From Microvirga massiliensis (GTDB taxonomy: Bacteria > Pseudomonadota > Alphaproteobacteria > Rhizobiales > Beijerinckiaceae), in NCBI RefSeq assembly GCF_001006805.1, contig NZ_LN811353.1, positions 531,311 through 595,310 on the forward strand: a DNA stretch of 64,000 nt. Direction: 5' to 3'. Shown here in pieces: positions 8,624 through 16,674 of the stretch; position 1 is the stretch's first letter, and each line of letters begins with the position of its first letter. A model generated the notes under the pieces. The model made no database searches. It was not told where the DNA came from and saw nothing but the letters and a program-made list of their open reading frames with translations. Made by a program: the position numbers and the translations under genes.

Positions 8624-9097
8624 TCAGTCGACGGCTGGAGGCTGGCAGACATCCACCCAGTCCGCCTTCGTGAGCTCGGCGATGCGCATCGGGGCGATGC
8701 GGACGGCGGCATGGGTGGATCCGGCGGCCGGAACGACCTCGTCGAAGGCCCTCAGGGAAATGTCGCAATAGATCGGCAGCGGGTTTGCGAGCCCGAACGG
8801 GCAGACGCCACCGACCGGGTGCCCCGTGAGGGCCTGCACCTCCTCGGGGCCCAGCATCGACGCCTTGCCGCCGAACACTGCCTTGATCTTGCGATTGTCG
8901 AGCCGGGCGTCGCCGCGCGTGACGACGAGGATCGTCCGGTCGCCGACGCGCAAGGAGAGTGTCTTGGCGATCTGCCCGGGCTCGACCCCGTGGGCCGCAG
9001 CCGCCAGGGCGACGGTCGCTGAGCTCGCTTCGGTGACGAGGACTTCGACGTCGGGAGCATGCTCGGCGAAAAAGGCGCGAACGGATTCGAGGCTCAT
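8624..9097 (-). CDS. YbaK/EbsC-type aminoacyl-tRNA deacylase
   Basis: A 157-residue protein of the YbaK/ProX editing family, which hydrolyses mischarged aminoacyl-tRNAs such as Cys-tRNAPro in trans. Signatures seen are KTLSLRVGDRTILVVTRGDARLD near 47-70 with the conserved lysine, the VFGGKASMLGPEEV segment and GGVCPFGLANPLPIY. The start is placed at MSLESVRAFF, where family homology begins, instead of an upstream methionine that would add about 49 unconserved residues. No operon partner: the next gene upstream, the isochorismatase-type hydrolase, is 196 bases away on the same strand. Confidence 0.88.
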   Translation of the reverse strand: MSLESVRAFFAEHAPDVEVLVTEASSATVALAAAAHGVEPGQIAKTLSLRVGDRTILVVTRGDARLDNRKIKAVFGGKASMLGPEEVQALTGHPVGGVCPFGLANPLPIYCDISLRAFDEVVPAAGSTHAAVRIAPMRIAELTKADWVDVCQPPAVD

Positions 9098-9293
9098 ATC
9101 CTGGTGGTTCCTGAGATCGTGGCCGGGAGAACGGGGCGAATGCCCGTGGCCGCTGATAGACGATGCATCGGCGCCAGGGAAAGGGTCGTGAGGGAAAGCC
9201 TGCCAATGCAATGATGCATGGCCGATTGCTCCGGCAAAGCCCAAGGAGCCACGATTCCCGATCGCGCAAGGCTGCGAAATCAGCCCCCGACTC

Positions 9294-9824
9294 TCACTTG
9301 ACCAATGCGATCGCCTCCCGGAAGCGCGGGTGATCGGCCGTCGCGAGCCATTCGAATACGACCATCTCGGTCGTCACGATCTCGGCCCCATGGCCTTCCA
9401 TCCGACGGATCGCCGTCTCCTTGCTTTCAGGGCGGCGTGCGCCGAGGGCATCGCGCACGAGATAGACCTTTCGTCCGAGGTCGAGCAGGCCGAGCACCGT
9501 CTGGAGCACGCAGACATGCGCCTCGCAGCCCGCGACGACGATGGACGGCTTGTCGGGCAGCGACAGGACGAAGCCAGGCTCCCGACAGGCATCGAAGAAC
9601 ATCTTGTGAGAGACCGCGTGACCCTCGGCCAGCCCGGGCACGGTTGCGCCGAGGCCTTTCGCGTTCTGCTCCGTGAACAGGACCGGGATGTCGAGGAGCG
9701 CAGCGGCCTGCAAGAGGCGTTTGGTATTCTCGACGGCGGCATCGGCCTCGTGGATCGCCGGCATCAGCCGCGCCTGGAAATCGACGACGAGGAGAGCGGA
9801 CGTCGCTCGATCAATCGTTCGCAT
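9294..9824 (-). CDS. Isochorismatase-family cysteine hydrolase (YcaC-like)
   Basis: A 176-residue cysteine hydrolase. The triad typical of the family is visible: D15 in LLVVDFQ, K74 in SHKMFF and nucleophile C105 in AGCEAHVCVLQT. Members hydrolyse amides, nicotinamide or isochorismate, and YcaC-like members are often of unknown substrate. The start at 9824 (MRTIDRATS) overlaps the end of the upstream TetR gene by 14 bases, so the pair is co-transcribed and coupled. The regulator may therefore control its own operon and the divergent flavoprotein gene. Confidence 0.88.
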   Translation of the reverse strand: MRTIDRATSALLVVDFQARLMPAIHEADAAVENTKRLLQAAALLDIPVLFTEQNAKGLGATVPGLAEGHAVSHKMFFDACREPGFVLSLPDKPSIVVAGCEAHVCVLQTVLGLLDLGRKVYLVRDALGARRPESKETAIRRMEGHGAEIVTTEMVVFEWLATADHPRFREAIALVK

Positions 9825-10449
9825 AGGTCTCTCCCTTCTCGAGTTCCGCGACGAGCCTGTCGACGTGGTGTTCCATGAGCTCGCGTGCGGAGGCCGCGAA
9901 GATCCGGATACGTCGCGTATGGGCGAGCAATAGCAGCCCGCTCGCATGCGCGAAAATGTCCGCGATGGCGAGCCGACTCATGCGGTGGTCGGCGCCGAGC
10001 GCCTCCGCGGCCTCGCCGATCGGCTGCAGCGTCGCGAACAGGGCCGCGTTCAGGCGTTCGTCGTGCTCGCGGCCGAGGCCGTGCGGCCTCATGCCGCCGC
10101 GGAACAGGTAGAAGCCGAGGTCGAGATCGCGGGGATTCTGCGCATAGAAATCGAAGAAGGCGAGCGTCGCCGCTCGCAGCCGTCTGGTCGGCAATGTCGT
10201 TGCTGCGACTGCTGCAGAAACGGCCTCCTGCAAGGACGCCAGCGAGGCTGCCAGGAGCTCGGCGTAGATCGCCTCCTTCGACTCGAAGTGGAAATACAGC
10301 GCCGCCGGGGTGTAGCCGGCCTCGGCCGCAATCGCCCGCAGGGATGCGCCTTCGAGGCCGTCGCTCTCGAAAACCCGCCGCGCCGCATCGAGAATGAGGC
10401 TCCGTTTCAGGTGGCTGACCGCCTCTCGGCGGCCCTGGCGGCGCTCCAT
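9811..10449 (-). CDS. TetR family transcriptional regulator
   Basis: A 212-residue repressor-type protein. Residues about 17-63 form the TetR helix-turn-helix (AEAGYTPAALYFHFESKEAI is the classic helix 2-3 with the YFHF motif); the remainder is a helical ligand-binding domain. It is divergent from the AbfD/HpaB-family gene across an 80-base interval that contains a TetR-like operator candidate, so autoregulation plus control of the divergent genes is likely. Confidence 0.92.
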   Translation of the reverse strand: MERRQGRREAVSHLKRSLILDAARRVFESDGLEGASLRAIAAEAGYTPAALYFHFESKEAIYAELLAASLASLQEAVSAAVAATTLPTRRLRAATLAFFDFYAQNPRDLDLGFYLFRGGMRPHGLGREHDERLNAALFATLQPIGEAAEALGADHRMSRLAIADIFAHASGLLLLAHTRRIRIFAASARELMEHHVDRLVAELEKGETYAND

Positions 10450-10483
10450 GCCTGCGGCTCCGTTGCGAGTTGCTTGACTGAAA

Positions 10484-10500
10484 TTCTAACAGTGTTCAAA
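10484..10500. promoter_or_regulatory. Candidate TetR operator between divergent genes
   Basis: The 17-base ttctaacagtgttcaaa has a central AACA-g-TGTT palindrome and a right half TGTTCAAA like TetR-family sites of TTGAACA-n-TGTTCAA form; the left half deviates at two positions. It lies just downstream of a TTGACT -35-like element at 10474-10479, where bound repressor would block RNA polymerase. Confidence 0.5.
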
Positions 10501-10529
10501 AATATGGACAACTCAGGGAGGAATTCGTC

Positions 10530-12053
10530 ATGCTGATGTCGGCCGCCGACTACCGTGAGTCGCTGCGAAGCTATTCGCCCCGCGTCTTCGTGAACGGCCG
10601 GCGGGTCGAGAGCGTCGCCGACGAGCCGCTCCTCGCGCCTGGAATCGCTGGCGTGGGCGTAACCTACGACTTTGCCCGCGAGCCCAGGCATGAAGCTTTG
10701 ATGACCGCGCGTCAGGGCACCTCGGGGAAGATCGTCAACCGCATGCTGCACATCGACGAGACCTCGACGGATCTTCTCTACAAGCTCGAAGCCGTTCGCC
10801 TCGTCTGCCAGGAATCGGGCTGCGCCCAGCGCTATCTCACGCACGACGCATTCAACGGAATCTTCCAGGCCACGAAGAGGGCGGACGATGCGCACGGAAC
10901 CGAGTACCACCAGCGCTTCATCGCCTACATGCACGAGGTGCAGGACAAGGATCTGACCCTCGGCGTCGCGATGACGGACGCCAAGGGCGATCGCTCCAGG
11001 CGGCCCGGTGCACAGGCCAATCCCGACGTCTACGTTCACATCAAGGAACGCAGGCCGGACGGGATCGTCATTCGCGGCACCAAGGCGATCGTCACCGGCG
11101 CGCCCTATATGCACGAGTTTCTCGTCATGCCGTGCCGGACGATGACCGCAGAGGATTCGGAGTTCGCGGTGTGCTGCGCGGTGCCGGTCGACGCGCCCGG
11201 CGTGACGATCATCGCGAAGCCCGCAGGCCGACCCGGAGAGGCGGCCGCGAAATTTTCCGCGAAATACGGACAATCGGTCGGCGTCGTGATGTTCGACGAC
11301 GTCTTCGTGCCGTGGGAACGGGTCTTCCTGGCCGGGGAACACGAGGAGGGAGGCTATCTCACGACGTCCTACGCCACGCACCATCGGCATTCCTGCATCG
11401 GCGCACGAGCGGGTTTCGGCGATCTCCTGATCGGCGCCGGCGCATTGATGGTCGAGGCCAACGGCCTCGACCCGGACCGTCACGGACATATCCGCGATGC
11501 GATGGTCGATCTCATCAAGATCGTCGAGGGATTCTTCGCCTGCGGGGTCGCGGCATCGGTCTATTGCATCAAGGATCAGGCAGGCTCGGTCATGCCGGAT
11601 ACCGTCTTCTCGAATATCGGCAAGCTGCTTCTCGCGACGCAGATCTACGACATGCATCGCCTCGCGAGCTATGTGTCGGGCGGGCTTGTCGTGGCGTTGC
11701 CGGGACCGGACGAGGACCACAATCCCGAAACGGCCGGATCCCTCGCGGCGGTGCTGGCGGGGCGCGCAGATATTCCCGCCGCGCAACGCATGGAGGTCGC
11801 GCGTCTGATGGAAGACCTCACCGCTTCGCATCAGGGCGGCTGGTATTCGACCATCTCGCTTCATGGCGGCGGCTCTCCGGAGGCGATGAAGCGCGAGATC
11901 TGGCGCAACTATCCCGTGATGGAGAAGGTCGATCTCGTCGAGCGGCTCCTGGACCGCGGTGTCGTGGCCGACGGACGCCGCGTTTCGAAACAGCCTGGTC
12001 GCTGCTGCGCGACCGGCTGCGAGGTTCCGAGCGTCCCGGAAGCCGCGGAGTGA
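10530..12053 (+). CDS. 4-hydroxyphenylacetate 3-hydroxylase/4-hydroxybutyryl-CoA dehydratase (AbfD) family flavoprotein
   Basis: A 507-residue flavoprotein with an acyl-CoA-dehydrogenase-like fold. The segments AMTDAKGDRSRRP, HHRHSCIGARAGFGDLLIGA and YSTISLHGGGSPEAM place it nearer AbfD, 4-hydroxybutyryl-CoA dehydratase, than HpaB. In AbfD a [4Fe-4S] cluster is held by C99, C103, H292 and C299. Here C98 and H285 are kept at matching spacing, but the C103 and C299 positions read Y102 and A292. A classical radical dehydratase is therefore doubtful; an isomerase or monooxygenase is possible. A GGGAGGAA ribosome site precedes the ATG, and the AidB-like dehydrogenase gene follows after 5 bases. 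Confidence 0.8.
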   Translation: MLMSAADYRESLRSYSPRVFVNGRRVESVADEPLLAPGIAGVGVTYDFAREPRHEALMTARQGTSGKIVNRMLHIDETSTDLLYKLEAVRLVCQESGCAQRYLTHDAFNGIFQATKRADDAHGTEYHQRFIAYMHEVQDKDLTLGVAMTDAKGDRSRRPGAQANPDVYVHIKERRPDGIVIRGTKAIVTGAPYMHEFLVMPCRTMTAEDSEFAVCCAVPVDAPGVTIIAKPAGRPGEAAAKFSAKYGQSVGVVMFDDVFVPWERVFLAGEHEEGGYLTTSYATHHRHSCIGARAGFGDLLIGAGALMVEANGLDPDRHGHIRDAMVDLIKIVEGFFACGVAASVYCIKDQAGSVMPDTVFSNIGKLLLATQIYDMHRLASYVSGGLVVALPGPDEDHNPETAGSLAAVLAGRADIPAAQRMEVARLMEDLTASHQGGWYSTISLHGGGSPEAMKREIWRNYPVMEKVDLVERLLDRGVVADGRRVSKQPGRCCATGCEVPSVPEAAE

Positions 12054-12058
12054 ACCCC

Positions 12059-13714
12059 ATGAACGCGCTCGATGATTACGGCTATTCGACCCATGAGGTC
12101 CTGAACCAGCCGCCGCCGCTCTGCGACTACGATGCCTTTCGCACTGACGAGACGCTTCGGCGCGTCGTCGACGTTTTCGACGCCGGCTGGGCCAGCGCAA
12201 AGCTGAGCGAGGCGGGTCGAACGGTCGGTTCCGCGCATGTCCAGGAACTGGCGCGGCAGGCCAATCGCGTCGGCCCCGAATTGCGCACCCACGATCGCTT
12301 CGGAAATCGCGCGGATCGGATCGATTTCCATCCGGCCTGGCACGAACTCATAGGACTCGCGATTGGCCAGGAGACGCATTCCCTCGCTTGGACGCAGGAG
12401 AGATCGGGCGCACAGGTCGCGCGCGCTGCTCTCTCGTATCTCTGGAACCAGGGCGAGAACGGCATCTGCTGCCCGATCGGCATGACCTATTCGGCGATCC
12501 CGATCCTGCGCCGCGACTCGGAGCGCTGGGCCGAGTGGGGTGAGAGGATTCTCTCGAACCGGTACGACCGCCGGCAGATCCGCGCCTCTGATAAGACCGG
12601 CGCCACGGTCGGGATGGCGATGACGGAAAAGCAGGGCGGTTCGGACCTGCGACAGACACAGACATATGCGACCCCGAACGCGGATGGGACCTGGTCTCTC
12701 GTCGGGCACAAGTGGTTCTTTTCGGTCCCGCACTCCGATGTTTTTCTGACGCTGGCTCGCACCGAGACCGGCGTATCCTGCTTCGTCGCTGCCGGCTGGC
12801 TGCCGGACGGATCGCGCAATCGTATCCAGATTCAGCGCTTGAAGGACAAGTGCGGCAACCGTTCGAATGCATCCTCGGAAGTGGAGTTTCGAGGCGCCAT
12901 TGCCCATCTGATCGGCGAGCCCGGACGCGGGATCCGCACGGGTCTCGAGATGAACCACTACACCCGGCTCGACTTCGCGGTCGGCTCGGCCGGCCTCATG
13001 CGCCAGGCGGTTGCGCAGTCGGCGCATCACGTCGCGCATCGGCGCGCCTTCCAGCGCGCGCTGATCGATCAGCCCATTATGGCGAACGTGGTCGCGGATC
13101 TAGCGCTCGAAGTGGAGGCTGCTACCTGGCTGTCCTTCCGCTTCGTGGCGGCGCTCGACCGCGAGCGGCAGAGCGAATCCGAGCGCCTTCTCGGCCGCAT
13201 CGGCGCGCCGATCGCGAAATATTGGATCTGCAAGCGAGCCCCCGCCGTGGTCGTCGAGGCGCTCGAATGCCATGGCGGCAACGGCTTCATTGAAGACCAC
13301 CTGATGGCGCGCCTCTATCGCGAGGCGCCGCTGAACGGCATCTGGGAAGGAACCGGAAACGTCATCTGCCTGGATGTTCTTCGCTCCATGGCGCGCGAGC
13401 CGGGCTGCGTGCCGGCCCTGCTCGACGAACTCCGGCAGGCACGAGGCGCGGATCGGGACTATGATCGCTTTGTGGATGTGCTCGATGCGGAGCTGACGGA
13501 TCTCGGTCGACACGAGGGCCAGGCGAGACGCCTCGTCGAGCGTCTGGCGCTCGCTCTCTCGGCCGGCCTGCTGTTGCGCCACGCACCGGATCCCGTTGCC
13601 GGGGCCTTCATCAAGGCGCGTCTGGCAGGGCCCTGGGCCGGTCACTTCGGAGATTTGCCACACGGGCTTGCGGTGGACACGATGGCGCGTCGCGCGGTGC
13701 CGAATCTGGTGTAG
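12059..13714 (+). CDS. AidB-like acyl-CoA dehydrogenase
   Basis: A 551-residue flavoprotein resembling E. coli AidB in length and motifs: AMTEKQGGSDLRQTQ near 190, a basic C-terminal region, and EAPLNGIWEGTGNVICLD, holding the active-site glutamate of the acyl-CoA dehydrogenase family. AidB binds DNA and has weak isovaleryl-CoA dehydrogenase activity. The start 5 bases after the flavoprotein stop shows operon coupling, suggesting both act on one CoA-linked substrate. The substrate is unknown. A LysR regulator follows 41 bases later. Confidence 0.87.
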   Translation: MNALDDYGYSTHEVLNQPPPLCDYDAFRTDETLRRVVDVFDAGWASAKLSEAGRTVGSAHVQELARQANRVGPELRTHDRFGNRADRIDFHPAWHELIGLAIGQETHSLAWTQERSGAQVARAALSYLWNQGENGICCPIGMTYSAIPILRRDSERWAEWGERILSNRYDRRQIRASDKTGATVGMAMTEKQGGSDLRQTQTYATPNADGTWSLVGHKWFFSVPHSDVFLTLARTETGVSCFVAAGWLPDGSRNRIQIQRLKDKCGNRSNASSEVEFRGAIAHLIGEPGRGIRTGLEMNHYTRLDFAVGSAGLMRQAVAQSAHHVAHRRAFQRALIDQPIMANVVADLALEVEAATWLSFRFVAALDRERQSESERLLGRIGAPIAKYWICKRAPAVVVEALECHGGNGFIEDHLMARLYREAPLNGIWEGTGNVICLDVLRSMAREPGCVPALLDELRQARGADRDYDRFVDVLDAELTDLGRHEGQARRLVERLALALSAGLLLRHAPDPVAGAFIKARLAGPWAGHFGDLPHGLAVDTMARRAVPNLV

Positions 13715-13755
13715 GGAACGGGCGGACGCACAGGTGGGTTCGCACGGTCGTACAG

Positions 13756-14670
13756 ATGGACAGGTTCACGGGCATTCAGATCTTCGCACGAGTCGTGGAG
13801 ACGGGCAGCTTCTCGAAAGCCGCGCGTGATCTGAATGTCAGCCAGCCGACCGTCACGAAGCACGTGGCCGCGATGGAGGGCACGCTCGGCGCCCGGCTCC
13901 TCAACCGCAACACGCGGGGCGTTAGCCTCACGGAACTAGGCGCGCTCTATTACCAGAAGTGCAAGACGATCCTGCGCGAGCTCGAAGAGGCCGATAATCT
14001 CATCGGGCGGCGCAATGAAAGACTTGAAGGCGTTCTCCGCGTCAGCACCTCCGTGGCCTTCGGCCGGCGCGTCCTTGCGCCGCTTCTGATCGAGTTCGTC
14101 AAAGCCAATCCGGCGCTTCGGATCGATCTCAGTTGCGAGGACACCTATGTCGATCTCGTCGCGCAAGGGGTGGACGTCGCACTCCGCATGGGCCGGCTTG
14201 CGGATTCATCGCTCGGCGGGCGCTATATTGGCACGAACCCCTGGGTTATGGTCGCCTCGCCGGATTATCTCGCAGCGCACGAGGTGCCGGATCACCCGGC
14301 AGAGCTCGCAGCACGGGATTGCCTCATCTACAGCAGCGTGCAGGGCGATGATGTCTGGCATATTCGCTCGCCGGACGGTGAACGGCACTCGGTCCCGGTC
14401 AGGGGGCGGCTGCGATCCAACAACCTGTCGACGATTCTTGCCGCCGCGAGCGGCGGCCTCGGGATCGCGATCCTGCCGCAATACGTTGCCGCGCGAGCCC
14501 TGCAATCAGGCATCGTCACGCAGATCATGCCGGATTGCGGCCTTCAGGAGCAGGAGATCCATGCGGTCTTCCCATCACCAAAGCTCGTGCCCTCGAAGGT
14601 CCTGGCCTTCATCGGATTCCTGCAGGGCCGGTTCAAGGGCGAGTGGTGGCGGACGCTGATGCTGACGTGA
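13756..14670 (+). CDS. LysR family transcriptional regulator
   Basis: A 304-residue regulator of the CrgA/DmlR-like branch. Residues about 4-62 are the helix-turn-helix (SKAARDLNVSQPTVTKHVAAM); residues 90-298 are the effector domain. It is the last gene of the rightward AbfD-AidB group and is convergent with the dehydratase/CoA-transferase operon, so it may control either. The effector is unknown. Confidence 0.9.
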   Translation: MDRFTGIQIFARVVETGSFSKAARDLNVSQPTVTKHVAAMEGTLGARLLNRNTRGVSLTELGALYYQKCKTILRELEEADNLIGRRNERLEGVLRVSTSVAFGRRVLAPLLIEFVKANPALRIDLSCEDTYVDLVAQGVDVALRMGRLADSSLGGRYIGTNPWVMVASPDYLAAHEVPDHPAELAARDCLIYSSVQGDDVWHIRSPDGERHSVPVRGRLRSNNLSTILAAASGGLGIAILPQYVAARALQSGIVTQIMPDCGLQEQEIHAVFPSPKLVPSKVLAFIGFLQGRFKGEWWRTLMLT

Positions 14671-14698
14671 ACCGATCACGAATGCTCGGGGCTTCTCG

Positions 14699-15544
14699 TC
14701 ACGACCAGCGGGCCTCCGCGATCATCGCGACGGGACCGTTCTCGCGGGCCGTCCAGAGCTTCAGTTTTTCACCGTCCTCGCTGGCATGGAGCCGGACCGG
14801 ATCGTCGTCGAAGAGTGGGGACAGGCTGCGGAACGCAAAGCGCGACGGTGGCGCGCCGCGGATCACGCCGGCGAAGTTCAGGAGCAGGGTCGCCTGCAGC
14901 GGACCATGCACGACGAGGCCGGGATAGCCCTCGATCTCCACGGCATAGCGGCGGTCGTAATGGATGCGGTGTCCGTTGAAGGTCAGCGCGGAGTAGCGGA
15001 ACAGGAGTGGCGCGGAGATCTCGATCTCGCGCCGGTGCGTGCCCGTTTCCGCCGGTGCCGGCGGCTTGGCGACCCCACCCGTCTCGGTGCCGCGATAGAC
15101 GATGTCCTGGCGCTCCTCGAGAGCGAGGGCGCCATTGGCTTCGATCCGGTGCTCGACCGTGACGAAGCAAAGCGGTCCCGTCCTGCCTTCCTTCAGGACG
15201 ACGTCGGCAATGCGGGAGACGCGCCGGACCATGTCTCCGATGCGGATGTTCTGCCGGAAGCTGAGTTCGCCGCCCGCCCACATGCGGCGCGGCAGGGGAA
15301 CGGGCAGCAGGAAACCACCACGGGCCGGATGGCCGTCCGGTCCGAGTTCGGCCTGCGGCACCGCTGGCTGGGTGAGGCAGAAGTGGATGAGGCGCGGTGC
15401 GGGTTCTCCGGGCGCGGGATCTCCGCCGGGCAGATCGAGCGTGGCCCGGAACTTTCGTACGAGATCGGGGGTGACGACTTCGCTGGCCTCGTCCTCGCGT
15501 CCGATCCAGGACCGGAGGTGGTTGATGTCGAGAGACTCGGTCAT
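14699..15544 (-). CDS. Acyl dehydratase/hydratase with tandem hot-dog domains (mesaconyl-C4-CoA hydratase-like)
   Basis: A 281-residue protein with an N-terminal FAS1-like dehydratase hot-dog (about 5-140) and a C-terminal MaoC-like hot-dog (about 160-275). NGHRIHYDRRYA carries the His and Asp of the hydratase active site, followed by EGYPGLVVHGPLQ. This architecture is that of mesaconyl-C4-CoA hydratase and itaconyl-CoA hydratase. It overlaps the CaiB/BaiF gene by 4 bases and is the last gene of that operon, fitting a pathway of CoA transfer, dehydrogenation and hydration of a branched C4-C6 dicarboxylate or short-chain acid. Exact substrate is inference. Confidence 0.83.
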   Translation of the reverse strand: MTESLDINHLRSWIGREDEASEVVTPDLVRKFRATLDLPGGDPAPGEPAPRLIHFCLTQPAVPQAELGPDGHPARGGFLLPVPLPRRMWAGGELSFRQNIRIGDMVRRVSRIADVVLKEGRTGPLCFVTVEHRIEANGALALEERQDIVYRGTETGGVAKPPAPAETGTHRREIEISAPLLFRYSALTFNGHRIHYDRRYAVEIEGYPGLVVHGPLQATLLLNFAGVIRGAPPSRFAFRSLSPLFDDDPVRLHASEDGEKLKLWTARENGPVAMIAEARWS

Positions 15545-16674
15545 TGGGCGGCCTCCGGGTTAGGAAGATCAGCATGCTCGCCGAGCGCCGGCACTGGCCT
15601 GTAGCTGCGAGGCTCTCCGGAGACGATGGGTGCTGGCGCCGGAATTGCGGCCGTGCCGGACGGTGTCTCGACATGGATGCGGCGCAGGTGCGGATGAGCC
15701 GAGAGCGCCGCCATGTCGTTCACGGACGCGAAGGCGGTGTCGGCCTCCGCCAGCAAACTCACGGCCTCGGCATGTCCGAGCGCAGAGAACGCGGCCGCGA
15801 CCAGCGCGTCAGTCTCGGTGCGATTTGCGACGCGAGCCACGTTGGTGGCGAATCGCTGGTCCCTTGCAGCATCCGGCTGCTTCAGGAACACGGCACAGAA
15901 CTTTGCCCATTCCCGATCACTCTGGATGGAGATCAGGATATCCCGCCCGTCGCGGGTCGAGAATACGCCGTAGGGCGCGATCGAAGGATGCGCGAGCCCG
16001 ATGCGCTGTGGCGGTTTGCCAGCCTCCTGATGGAGCAATGGAACGGCGAGCCAGTCCGCCATCACATCGAACATCGAGACCTGAATATCGGCCCCGAACC
16101 CGGTCACGGCCCGGCCGATCAGCGCTTCGAGAATGGCGGAATACGCCGTCGCGCCTGTTGCGATGTCCACGAGCGAGACTCCCACCCGGGCCGGCGCCTC
16201 CGCTCCGCCTGTGATGGACGAGAGACCCGACTCGGCCTGGATCAGGAGGTCATAGGCCTTGCGGTCGGCAAAAGGCCCGCTCTCGCCGTAGCCGCTGATC
16301 GAGCACGTGACGAGGCGCGGATAATCCGACCGGAGCCGTTCGATGGCGAAGCCGAGTCGCGCCAGCGCACCCGGCTTCAGGTTCTGGATCATCACATCGG
16401 CTCCGGCGATGAGGGTCTCCAGGTTCGCCTTGTCGGATTCCTTTGTGAGATCGAGGACGACCGACTCCTTGCCTCGGTTCAGCCAGACGAAATAGCTGCT
16501 CTGGCCGGCCACCACATCATCGTAGCCGCGCGCGAAATCGCCCTCCGGACGCTCGACCTTGATGACCCGAGCGCCGGCATCGGCGAGCCGGGAGGAGCAG
16601 AACGGGGCCGCGACCGCCTGTTCGATCGCAATCACGACGACGCCTTCGAGGGGAAGGCGGGCTGCGGTTCGCAT
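15541..16674 (-). CDS. CaiB/BaiF family (class III) CoA-transferase
   Basis: A 377-residue class III CoA-transferase. The nucleophilic aspartate is D142 in KAYDLLIQAESG, and VERPEGD, NRGKESVVLDL and QNLKPGALARLG are family signatures. It would load or exchange CoA on a carboxylic acid through an aspartyl-CoA anhydride mechanism. Its start overlaps the stop of the upstream acyl-CoA dehydrogenase by one base, and it overlaps the downstream hydratase by 4 bases, so the three are tightly coupled. Confidence 0.92.
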   Translation of the reverse strand: MRTAARLPLEGVVVIAIEQAVAAPFCSSRLADAGARVIKVERPEGDFARGYDDVVAGQSSYFVWLNRGKESVVLDLTKESDKANLETLIAGADVMIQNLKPGALARLGFAIERLRSDYPRLVTCSISGYGESGPFADRKAYDLLIQAESGLSSITGGAEAPARVGVSLVDIATGATAYSAILEALIGRAVTGFGADIQVSMFDVMADWLAVPLLHQEAGKPPQRIGLAHPSIAPYGVFSTRDGRDILISIQSDREWAKFCAVFLKQPDAARDQRFATNVARVANRTETDALVAAAFSALGHAEAVSLLAEADTAFASVNDMAALSAHPHLRRIHVETPSGTAAIPAPAPIVSGEPRSYRPVPALGEHADLPNPEAAQ

